A DNA stretch of 64,000 nt, from the NCBI GenBank assembly GCA_025685495.1, contig JAJNMT010000259.1, positions 186,001 to 250,000 of the forward strand, in the 5' to 3' direction. The stretch comes from Huntiella abstrusa (taxonomy: Eukaryota > Ascomycota > Sordariomycetes > Microascales > Ceratocystidaceae). The notes beneath the pieces are model-generated. The model was not told where the DNA came from. It saw only the letters and a program-made list of their open reading frames with translations, and did no database searches. Below, one piece after another: positions 46,450 through 56,066 of this stretch (position 1 is its first letter; each line of letters opens with the position of its first letter). The translations under genes were made by a program, and so were the position numbers.

Positions 46450-46810
46450 TGTTGTAGTTTGGTTTGTTAATTGTTGATCGTTCAAGAATAAGGATGACAT
46501 GACGGGGAGTTATATATAGAGTTGGACGTCCTAGGGTGGGGTTTTGTGGTTACCGTGTTCTATACCTTGGGCTGACGTGGATCCGGGCTTTGTCTCGGGG
46601 TATCCTGTGGTGATGGTGATGGTGATGGGAACTAGCATGTACAGCTTGGACATGTCTTATAGAATAAGAACCTCTGAGCACCCATGAGAAACCTATACTT
46701 TGATATCAAGTCCGTGCTACTTATACACATCTCATACAACTCAACAGGGTTACACATTTATGGGACCAACCAGACAAGATACTAGAAAACTCATCAAATT
46801 CAACAATCTA
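46450..46810. other. Spacer between PARP-like genes A and B
   Basis: 361 bp: promoter/leader of gene A and 3' flank of gene B. Contains a short TGGTGATGGTGATGGTGATGG repeat-like tract (about 46609-46629). No gene. Confidence 0.55.
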
Positions 46811-49051
46811 TCATCTCTGTTTCCTAACATTCAAAACAGCCTTCATACTCGCATCAGTCCATGTAACCTCAAATGAAATACCACCCTCAATCAATCTATC
46901 CACCAAGTCTCCATCCATCCCTCGTTGTCCTTTTTCCATCCACCTCATAACCTTATCATCTACATCTCGTTTCTTACACTTCCTCGGAAACTCTACAATC
47001 GTGGCGTCACCCACCCCTCTTCCAAACGGGACACTTGGGATTTTCACCGGCCCGTCTGGTCCTTCAATGTATTTATCACCCTTCCAGAGTGTCTGAGTAT
47101 ATGTTCCATGGAGAACGGGAAGAGATGGACTGCGTGGTTGCCGGAGAGTTAGTGGGGCGATTATAGGACTTGAGAGGGGCCGTCGGAAGGTTACGAGGTA
47201 TCGGGGTTGTATTGATGAGAGGGCTTTGATGACACTTGTAGAGGAGACATCGTAAGTGTAGTTTTGGGGGGAGTGGGCGACTTGACAGATTCCAAGGACG
47301 CCGAAACGACCGAATTCGGACTTGGAGTAGCAATAGTGCTGGGCGAGTTAGTTACCGAGTTATACAACGTGGAAAAGTTGCATACCTTATGCGTTGAAAA
47401 AAACTGGCTAGTCTCCCATCGGGAACTCAAATAGACACCATCTCCTTCCGCTCGACCATGGTCAATCTTATCATAGTTTAACCCGCTATAAAGGATAGAA
47501 TACCAGTTACTTAGCCGCGAGCCATGGCATTTCCATACAGTATCCCCTTTTGCTTCATCTACCCTTTGTCGAAAGGAAGTCTCTGTTCCGGGACGCCCCT
47601 GCTCTATTGCAAACTGCATTCGTGCCCCGGGGATTTTTAATGTTCGGACGTCATCACGGGGGAGTTGTCGGAGGGTTACAGGGCAGGAAATTATGATCCA
47701 GCGGAGTAAAGTGACTATGTCACACCCTATATTTGGGATACGGTGAAGTCTTGTGCCGGGGTGTTTGAGAAGATGTGTGTATAGAGACTCGATTGAGGGG
47801 GCACTTCGGAGGATGTGTTCTAGGATAGTGTATTTGACGGCTTTGGGGTATTTTTTGAATGTCCATGGGGGTGATATCATGGTTTTGAGTGATGTTAGTG
47901 GAATGGGTGTAGGCTCCTTCTTGGACTCGATGGATCCCATGTATCGGTATTTTACTATGTTCCCGGTGATAGAGGTTATAACGCCGACCGACGAGACGTG
48001 TGTTGTGTCATGCTTATTTTCCAAGTTAGGTGTGAAATCATGGATATGGATGAACATCCCCGGGAGAAACCGGCCTTTATCCTCCAACTTTGTGATCTCA
48101 AATGAGGCACAGCCGACCTGTCTATTCACCCATGAGTGGTCCCATGTAGAGACGATCTTACTCGTTGGTGGGAAATATAACTCAAAGTCGATATGATCAA
48201 GTGAGGCACCTAGTGATTGTTGGATGACAGCTGCGCTGAAAAGGGTTATTAGAAGATCGACTACCGAGTCGTGCTTTGTAATCATGGTTTCGAGGCGTTT
48301 GTGGAATCTATAGCGGACAGCTGCGGCCATGCAGGCGGGGGAGTCACACTAGATTGTTAGATTAACTAATGATGGTAGACAAATGTGAAGAACTTACTAT
48401 TGCGGGTAGTACGGAGTGTTCATTGTGAAGAACCTTGGTACATCGTAGACACCAAAGATGACAATTTTGTAGCCATATAGCAAGCATTTGCATCGCCAAT
48501 ATAAAATGTCCACCTTCAATATCACACTTAGCAAGATCCAAAGACTCCGGGATCACCGCAATCTTCTCCACATCCACCCCCGTCCCCGCCGGATCCTCCC
48601 CCGCCCTCTTCGCAAAACACTCCACCATCGCCTGCACAAGTGTCTTCTCCCCCTCAATAGTAGCTCCCCAAATCCCCGGCAACCTATCCAACAACGCACA
48701 CGCCGGGTTCCACAAAACATGCGGTATCAGTTCCGCTGCGCCATCGACCGGTGGCTCATCGTGTAGTAAGGTGTGGCTTGTAGTGCAGCTGCCAAGGGTG
48801 TAACGGGGCGGTTTGTTCCGGGGGTTTTTGGGACTGCTGAATATGAAGTCGAGCATGTCCATGGGGCGGGAACATTCGATTAGGAGGATGAGGTAGTCTG
48901 TAGAGCGGACGTTCCATTCTTGGAGGATGGAGGGGGAGAGACGGAGAGAGTCGTAGCGGATGGAGAGGGAATATGTGTTGTTTAGAGGATGGTGGTGGAA
49001 TATGTACCCGTGGGTTTTGGCGACCTGCGCAATAGTAGTGATGGATTCCAT
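46811..49051 (-). CDS. PARP-like protein B (UBC-PARP type)
   Basis: Exons 49051-48398, 48348-47386 and 47338-46811, all phase 0, 714 aa, with both introns at the same places as in paralogue A. N-terminal ILQEWNVRSTDYLILLIE matches A. The Cys cluster is WCLRC then CDSPAC across intron 1. The ART domain has VVDLLITLFSAA, LLRWIIISCPVTLRQLP, the NAD+-binding His493 in CHGSRLSNWYSIL, and Tyr524 in GDGVYLSSRW, both intact. Near the fold's end SIQPRYLVTF has no Glu at the position expected for polymer synthesis (my alignment), so mono-ADP-ribosylation is more likely. The C-terminus (VGDATIVEFPRKCKKR onward) replaces the E2 domain of the fungal UBC-PARP family. Substrate unknown. Confidence 0.83.
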
Positions 49052-49615
49052 GATGAGTGAGTTATGTGGCTTTGTTCATTACACCATGTCAAGTCAAGCG
49101 GGCGGCACCTTGAATATCTTATATATAATCACCCTACGACCGGCCAAAGCGAATATAACCGCATTCTCAGTACTTCACCAGAACCATCCCGTTTGTTCGT
49201 CGCGAATCCCGCCCAATGAACAATGTGTATACCTACTCTGCAAGAATTTATTCTACCTACAGCGTTGAGTTTCGGGTTCTTTACCTGGGATGTCCGTGAC
49301 ATGAAGTATGTCTCACGGTATCCCCATGTGTAGGTTCCTGAACTTTTGTGACGACAATGAGACATTGTATTTCTATGTAGAAAGGTCAAGCCGGAAGAAT
49401 CCGATTCTTTGTGCTGTAGGATTATCATTTATATACAGACAGGATATCTTCTAAAAGCTGGAATTTTCATACCCGGGTGACAATGACGTCATATCTGACG
49501 TCTACCAATTTGTCTTCGTAACCACCCCAAAAAAGCACGATGCTGAACTACATTGATTAAACAGCCAAAAATACGGGGTTGTCCCTCTCATTGGGAGGGG
49601 ACGGCGCCAAAAAGA
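49052..49615. other. Upstream region of PARP-like gene B
   Basis: Probable promoter of gene B. No supported gene. Confidence 0.45.
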
Positions 49616-49707
49616 TGATCTGAGGCGGACTTGAACCGCCGACCTTTTGTGTCCAAGCAACTGAGTTACTGTTAGACAAACGTGATAACCAACTACACCA
49701 TCAGACC
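49616..49707 (-). tRNA. tRNA-Val(AAC), intron-containing
   Basis: Acceptor GGTCTGA pairs with TCAGATC, discriminator A. D arm TGGTGTAGTTGGTTATCA. Anticodon stem TTTGT/ACAAA with loop CTAACAC after removal of an intron of about 18 nt (GTAACTCAGTTGCTTGGA), anticodon AAC. T arm GGCGGTTCAAGTCCGCC is perfect. Confidence 0.92.
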
Positions 49708-50664
49708 TTGGTGAAAGACTGTCCGTTATCACACTTGATATACCACACACAAACCAAAAAAATTGTCGTTCATGCACAATTAGAAAAATATCGAGGCCCA
49801 CTATACTAGGAATTAGAGTTAACTTTGACAAGCCGCAAACCACTTGACAAACGTGTATGTAGTAATGATTGCTAACTTGTCAACTAGACAAACACAAATG
49901 ACATGACTTCATGACATGATCTTTTCAAGTCTTCGGAATTGAGTAACAACTTCCGGTAAAACCCTCACCGGAACCTTTGCTCATCCATACCCACCTAAAA
50001 ACATGTAGCCCCGCAGATTCTTCTAATCGCCGACCATCAAACCATCCATTATGCCAATAAAACTACCTCGTCTATAAGTTGTCCGGACCACCGTCGTATT
50101 CGTGGATAGTAACAGTCATGTATTATCTATTCTGAATGGTTCCTACCTGCATCGATCCTTTGCCGGTTCCAAGTTCCGGCAAGGAATTTGGGGGTTGTAT
50201 GCTTGGACGTGCACTTTGTAAGGTGGAAAATTGAAAAGACGGTCTTTTGGATATGATGGTGTGGAAAGCTCCTGCCGAATTGAAAATATAGAAATGTTGT
50301 TAAGATTTTTCCTATCCTGTGTAGACACATATTTGTGCATATAGCTATTTCCAATAGATACCGGCAACCCCCCACTTCGAATAAATCATCACCGCCGACC
50401 TTCACCAACCCCCGGTGGAGTTAACGGCGGAGTCGGCGGAAACGTCCACGGAAGGGCGTCAAAGTGGGGGTGATGACATTGTCTTATCGCCAATGCAGAT
50501 TAGACAAAGCTGTAGGTAAATTTATCCGCTAAAGAAGGTAGTATCTAAATCCTACGAGCGGACGGGCGGGGTATGTATGGGGATATATAAAGGTAAATAA
50601 TTCGTCAAACTTGGTTCTCGGGGTTTTTGTCTTGGCAGATCATTCATTCAGTTCCCTTGATAAG
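49708..50664. other. Intergenic region before phosphatase-like gene
   Basis: About 950 bp without a supported gene. A TATATAAA box-like sequence at about 50583-50590 lies some 75 bp before the next ATG. Confidence 0.5.
50583..50590 (+). promoter_or_regulatory. TATA-like element of the phosphatase-like gene
   Basis: GATATATAAAGG lies upstream of the start at 50665 in a region otherwise without A/T runs. A TATA box is inferred from sequence and spacing only. Confidence 0.4.
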
Positions 50665-52149
50665 ATGATTCCTCTGTTCCTTCTCGCGGCGCCTGTCGCT
50701 GCTGAAACTATCTTTGGCGCGGCTATTTTTTCCCGTCATGGTGATCGTATGTATCAGCTTCCACACTATCAGATAATTCACTAACACAACATAGGCACCG
50801 CCAAGCACTACGGTAACCAGGTATTAACCTCCCTTGGTGCCACCCAGGTATACAACTCCGGAAACAGCTACCGCGAACGCTACCTCTCCACCGACTCCGC
50901 CCAACGCATCGTGAATATCTCAGCGGACACTTTCACCCCGTCTCAGATCTACGCTAGTGCGCCGGACTCGTCGATTCTCTTGGGCACGGCGAATTACTTC
51001 CTGCAGGGCTTCTACCCCGCGGGGGATGATGTCACGGCGCAGACCTTGGCGAATGGGTCTACCGTTAGTGCCCCCGGGGGCGAACAGTATGTCACCTTGA
51101 ATGGTATCGATGATGATTCGCCGGATACAGTCTGGATCAAGGGTGACGGGGAGTGTCCGGCACTTGACGAGGCAGAAGATGTGTGGAAGGCTTCAGAGTT
51201 TTTTGCCACGCGGAAGGCGGATACGAAGGCGTTTTATGAGAGTATCTGGCCGGGTGTAAGTGAGGTATACGACTACCCTAATGCCTCGCTCCTTTCGTAC
51301 TCCAAGGCCTACGATATCTTTGACCTGGTTAACGTTGCGCGTATCCATAACATTAGTAGCCCTGCTACTAACAACATCACCGACGAACAATTCTTCCAAC
51401 TACGGACCTTGGCAGACGAAGCTGAGTTCAATGCGAACTATAACAGCAGTAACAGCGATAGTACCATCCATGCGCAGACCTTGGCACAGGCATTCGTCAA
51501 CCAGTTGAACTCAACACTGGTTACCAAGAAGTTGAAGTTCAGTTTATTCGCTGGAAGTTATAACACCATGTTAGCATTTGCCGGTCTTACCGACCTGGTA
51601 GCAGCCAGCTCGGACTTCCTAGGACTACCTGATTATGGTTCGACCATGGGCTTTGAAGTATTTGTTAACGAGAACACGACCACCATCCCCGCGGATATCG
51701 ACAATGACGTGCTCGTACGGTTCATCTTCCGGAATGGTACCGAGGGGGCTATCAATGTATTCCCCATCTTTGGCGCTACTGAGGATAGTATGACCTGGGG
51801 TTCATTCAAGGAGAAAATGGCCAGTGTCTCTATTTCTACGGCTGCGAAGTGGTGTGATGTATGTGGTAGCTCCGCAATTTTCTGCCTTGGCTACGACGAT
51901 CTCCTCGCTACATCTGACGATGGCAGTTCCAATGGTAGTAGCCACAGCAAGTTATCCAACGCTGTCGCTGGTGTCATCGGCGCAATGGTAACTCTTGGTC
52001 TCTTTGCGGCTGTTGGTGTCGTCGCTTTCTTCCTTTGGAGACGGAATGGGAGAAAACAGAAGGTTGTTCAGTTACCTGTTGCTGAGAAGGGTGTGGCGGG
52101 TAGTCTTAAGGGGTCTGTTGGTGGGAGTACAGATGGGAGTCATGTTTAA
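50665..52149 (+). CDS. Membrane-anchored histidine phosphatase-like protein
   Basis: Branch-2 histidine phosphatase superfamily (acid phosphatase/phytase-like). Exons 50665-50746 and 50795-52149, 478 aa. The signal peptide (MIPLFLLAAPVAAETIFGAA) leads directly into the catalytic SRHGDR (His25), completed across the intron. The ectodomain has many N-glycosylation sequons (NIS, NGS, NAS, NNIT, NSS, NTT). A C-terminal membrane helix (AVAGVIGAMVTLGLFAAVGV) is followed by WRRNGRKQK and a short cytosolic tail, so type I topology is expected. The second catalytic HD/HAE motif is not visible: the equivalent place reads FSLFAGSYNTMLAFAGL. It may therefore be inactive or use a different acid; related fungal proteins may share this, which I cannot check. 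Confidence 0.88.
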
Positions 52150-53261
52150 GTATTTAGTGTTCTTCGGTCGGTATAGGGATCATTTGAGTGGTTAAAACAT
52201 TTGGAGCGTGTCGGGCCGTCAGTCGGGAGGATCCGATGGTTGGAGAGTATATTCTGTGGGAGTTGACCCAGCAGGTCGCCAGAAAGATAAGAATGAGTCA
52301 CTTTTACATTGTTTGATGGTTTACCAATTATGTGTCTGTTCCCAAGGGATGTACCGCTTTTTATCGGCAGTGTAGTCGTTTATCGTGATGCATTCACCCT
52401 ACAAGGTCTAGTTACTAGGGCGTCGTTATAAATCGCCGTTGAGCACGGACATTATCCCGCGATTCCTAGTTTAAATCCCTTGCTGTGGTATCCGGCGCTT
52501 ATATTGAACTCGTGACTACCAAGGAAATAGTCATTGACACCTTTGATTCACCGCCAGTCAGTTTCGGATAGAAGATACCTAATTAGATGTATTTTGTCCA
52601 AGTTGACCAAGATCGACTCAGATGTGGTGGTATCCTTGGGATATGAGAAATCAATACCATAAACCATGGTAGTGACGTGACCCCATTCTCATTATGTAAA
52701 AAAACGCCGTCAAGCAGACGATAATCACCAAGGAGAATCCATCCATGTCCTCACACAGACAATACATTTCCGTAGAAAACCGTAGGCCTGTTCACAACTC
52801 CCCATGATGTCCCCCGGTTTCAGCCAGCTCCTGCAGTTTCCATGATTCTATGCCATGTGTGTAACACGGCATTAGTTGACAGTCAGTCGGGACTCCATCT
52901 TGGAGACTCCATATTTGGAGGAACATGTTTAGAAGACCGGTTTCGCAGACTTGATGTGTGTTTTTTTCTAGATTCTAATGTAGGGTCGCTTAAAGCTCGT
53001 CATGCACCGGTTTGGTTATATGCAGGGAAAAGGGTTCAGGAGCACTTTTTAATCGGGCGGGAAGAGGAAACAATGACTTGATGGATTTGTAAATGAGGGT
53101 GTTGTTGATCCTTTACTTGATGAGTTCAAGGTAACACCAATACCACTTCATGTGATTGGTTGGATGTAACTCTTGTGATACCGAACGTCTTGGGCCGTTA
53201 ATTTAGTGACAGCTTTCGTCGGCTGCCAGATAATACCTGATATCACGACCTTCTTTCATCC
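52150..53261. other. Intergenic region before tRNA-Ser(AGA)
   Basis: No supported gene. One short frame (52842-53081, +) is Cys-containing but without start context or family. Confidence 0.45.
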
Positions 53262-53342
53262 GGCAACGTGCCTGAGTGGTTAAAGGGTATGACTAGAAAT
53301 CATATGGCTTCGGCCTCACAGGTTCGAATCCTGTCGTTGTCG
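53262..53342 (+). tRNA. tRNA-Ser(AGA)
   Basis: Acceptor GGCAACG pairs with CGTTGTC, discriminator G. The D arm and anticodon stem (TATGA-CTAGAAA-TCATA, anticodon AGA) match the CGA isoacceptors in this window, but there is no intron. Variable arm GGCTTCGGCC and T arm CAGGTTCGAATCCTG are intact. Confidence 0.95.
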
Positions 53343-53466
53343 ACTTACTTTTTGAAGTCCTCTTCATGACCATCATGTTTTTTTCGTATTTTTTTTCCTA
53401 GCTTCCAATTCACGCAAGATAGCGCAATCCCCCATGTCTAGTGATGTTCTAGCGTCGTGATACAAA

Positions 53467-53811
53467 TCACCCTACGATATCCGAGCCTAGCCCCTCCACT
53501 ACCCGGGCCGGTTCCTTTTCTTTTCTTTGCCAAGTGATGTGTCGCCATTTCCTATCCGTAGCATACCATAGAGAACTCAATCCAATCCAATCCGCCACAC
53601 CGACTATCTTTCTCCAAACGACGACTCGACTCGCTATAGTCCGCAACGTCTGTGCGTAACCCCGGTAGTCCAAGCCAGGCCCGATATCGCCCCACCCAAA
53701 GCGGATAAAGACGTGCATTTTCCAGAGCCAATGGCGCCGTAGGAAGTGATTGTCTATATCTTTCCGCGGCTCAGTCTTGCCGAGGGAGGATTCCCTACCA
53801 CGTGGGGACAT
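53467..53811 (-). CDS. Possible small unrecognised protein
   Basis: From the first in-frame ATG (53811) the frame encodes 114 aa, starting MSPRGRESSLGK. The stretch HFLRRHWLWKMHVFIRFGWGD then TLRTIASRVVVWRKIVGVADWIGL looks like real protein: aromatic, basic, amphipathic, perhaps membrane-associated or mitochondrial. The frame is open upstream to about 53979 without an ATG. A second frame from an ATG at 53974 (MSDPKATAFPIK) runs alongside to 53799, but I found no splice joining the two without a stop. Gene status and start are uncertain. Confidence 0.35.
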   Translation of the reverse strand: MSPRGRESSLGKTEPRKDIDNHFLRRHWLWKMHVFIRFGWGDIGPGLDYRGYAQTLRTIASRVVVWRKIVGVADWIGLSSLWYATDRKWRHITWQRKEKEPARVVEGLGSDIVG

Positions 53812-54220
53812 TTTGTTCTGGGAACTGGAGTGTATAGAGAAATGGGGGGGTGTAGTCCGTGGTGGATAGCTTCGGTACAGGGTCGGCTTGCTGGATTGGA
53901 AGGTTGGTGGGGTGCGGACTACTCGTCGGGTGGGTTGACTTGATGGGGAATGCGGTTGCTTTGGGATCGGACATGACACCGACGCCCTTTGTTGTGCGTT
54001 TTTGACATGAGGCTAGACAAGGATGGCGGGTCGGTGGGGGTCGGAGGATGGAGGATTTTTTATATAAAAGGAAAAGAGTTTGTGCAGATTTTGACGAGAC
54101 TTTTCACTTCACTTGAGTAAACTGCTCTCACGACAAATACATATCCAGCTATAGTTATACATATATTCTTCTCTGTTGTATCATCCTGTGTTAACCCCTT
54201 TACTTACACTATCCCTTACT
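53812..54220. other. Promoter region of the MFS permease
   Basis: A TTTTTTATATAAAAGG sequence (about 54057-54072) resembles a TATA box, some 150 bp before the permease ATG. Part of the region overlaps the open frames discussed for the small minus-strand ORF. Confidence 0.45.
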
Positions 54221-55621
54221 ATGACCTCTACCGAACAAGACCCCATCTCTCATAGCACACATAACCCCGTCTACATAGATCCGGACGTCGAGCCGGCCTC
54301 CGAGAAGCCCCTCCCCCTCTACTGCCCTCCTACCCACAACTCACTTACCCCCCAACGTACCGATCCGACTCTCTACCCCGAAGGCGGTCTTGAAGCATGG
54401 CTAGTCATCCTCGGGTCCTTCTGCGGAGCTACCAGCTGCTTCGGTCTCATGAACAGTATTGGTATTCTCTCTACAGAACTTGACAAGACCTTGCCATATC
54501 CCCCCGGTACTATTGGGTGGATCTTCTCTATTTATCTGTTTGTTAGTATGGCGGGTGGTGTCATTTGTGGACCCATGTTTGATCGCTATGGACCCCGCTG
54601 GATGGTTGCTATTGGAAGTGTCCTTCTCAGTGGTGGCATCATTGCTACTAGTTTCTGTACTGAGTACTGGCAATACATCGTTGCCTTTGCCTTTGTCACT
54701 GGCACGGGTACTTCTCTTGTCTTTACTCCTAGTTTTGCTGCCCCGGGCCATTGGTTCCTTCGTCGTCGTGGTTTGGCAACTGGTATTGCTGCCACTGGAG
54801 GATCTGTCGGTGGTGTATTCTTCCCGTTGATCCTGCAGTATTTGACGCCCAAGATTGGGTTCCCTTGGTCTCTTCGTGTCCTTGCTTTCATTATCTCTGC
54901 TCTTTCCGTCGTGGCTAATATCCTTATTCGTACCCGGTTGCCGCCATTGCCAGGGGCTACCGTGTTGCCTGATTTCAATATCTTCCGCCAGACTCCATTT
55001 GCTATGCTCACCTTGGCTTGTATGTTGATGGAGTTATCACTCTTCGTTCCTATCACATATGTTGGTTCTTACGCCTTAGACAACGGCATGTCAACTGCCC
55101 TGTCATATCAACTCGTTACACTCCTCAATGCTGGATCCTTCTTTGGACGAGCCTCTGCTGGCTTTGCGGCCGATGCAGTAGGCAGATTCAACACACTTTC
55201 ATTTTCCCTCTTGACCTGTCTTCTCTGCTGTGCTGGTCTTTGGCTTCCGGCCGGAGGTAGTGCAGCTATCATGATCACATTTGTTATCCTCTTTGGCTTT
55301 GCTTCCGGTAGTAACATCTCCCTTATTCCCGTCTGTGTGGGACAGTTATGTCGCACCGAAGAATATGGCCGGTACTACGCCACTCTATACACCTTTGTTA
55401 GCATTGGGTAAGTTCTAAAGTCAATATCTACTTATGTCACGTGAGCTAACCATTTCAGTCCTTTGATCGGAGTTCCGATCGGTGGTAACATTCTTACTAG
55501 TAACGGCGGAAAGTATTGGGGGTTGATCGTCTTCACATCTGTTGTTTACGCCGCCTCCCTTGCCTTGGTTATTGTAGCTAGAGGGTGGGCTCGGGGATGG
55601 GGCCTCAAGGTTATTTTCTAG
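54221..55621 (+). CDS. MFS transporter, monocarboxylate permease-like
   Basis: Plasma-membrane or vacuolar transporter of the major facilitator superfamily. Exons 54221-55407 and 55459-55621, 449 aa. A hydrophilic N-terminus of about 55 residues leads to YPEGGLEAWLVILGSFCGA, the conserved entry of TM1 in fungal MCT-type permeases (compare DGG.GW/AW). The loop between TM2 and TM3 has GPMFDRYGPRWM (motif A-like). GLATGIAATGGSVGGVFFP matches TM5. PLPGATVLPDFNIFRQTPFA is the central loop, and the second half has GRASAGFAADAVGRFN. The last exon completes TM12 and a short tail. The substrate cannot be told from sequence; family members carry monocarboxylates, riboflavin or secondary metabolites. 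No biosynthetic cluster surrounds it. Confidence 0.92.
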
Positions 55622-55855
55622 ATGATTCAAAGTTCACGGTATTGGTAAAGCAGGCCCCGTATTCTAAGTTAATAAAAGGTTGGATTTTGTATATGTATAT
55701 GTAATCAGTGTCGTCCATGAACACGCCGAGGTGTCTATTCTACCAAGTTTCTGTCGAAAGTATTGTTCTTGAGCGTCAATCAACCTCCGTCTTCGCCCGC
55801 CTGTGACAATCCACAGCCTACATAACTCCTGATAAGCCACGCTCTTTCAACAAAT
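55622..55855. other. 3' flank of MFS gene and upstream of tRNA-Phe
   Basis: Short intergenic stretch with AATAAAAGG (about 55669-55677) that could serve as a polyadenylation efficiency element. No gene. Confidence 0.4.
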
Positions 55856-55946
55856 GGGGCAATGGCGCAGTTGGGAGCGCGTTAGACTGAAGCGAACTTC
55901 AGTTTCTGTTATCTAAAGGTCACCGGTTCAATCCCGGTTTGCCCCA
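55856..55946 (+). tRNA. tRNA-Phe(GAA), intron-containing
   Basis: Acceptor GGGGCAA pairs with TTGCCCC, discriminator A. D arm TGGCGCAGTTGGGAGCGC. Anticodon stem TTAGA/TCTAA with CTGAA (anticodon GAA) and an intron of about 17-18 nt after it (CGAACTTCAGTTTCTGT region). T arm CCGGTTCAATCCCGG. Position 37 G would be the wybutosine site acted on by TRM12. Confidence 0.93.
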
Positions 55947-55975
55947 TCAAGTCTTCTCCTGAAGGCTTCACCCTT

Positions 55976-56066
55976 GGTCTTGTGGTCTAGTGGTATGATT
56001 CTCGCTTAGGGTCCACCCTAATGCAAAGCATGCGAGAGGTCCCGTGTTCGATCCACGGCAAGACCC
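55976..56066 (+). tRNA. tRNA-Pro(AGG), intron-containing
   Basis: Acceptor GGTCTTG pairs with CAAGACC, discriminator C. Anticodon stem CTCGC/GCGAG with loop TTAGGGT after removing an intron of about 19 nt (TCCACCCTAATGCAAAGCA), anticodon AGG. T arm CCGTGTTCGATCCACGG. It lies 29 bp after tRNA-Phe on the same strand. Confidence 0.92.

Noticed and set aside
54221..56066. MFS permease as part of a secondary-metabolite cluster
   Set aside because: Neighbours are tRNAs, a phosphatase-like gene and housekeeping genes; no synthase, P450 or cluster regulator is present.
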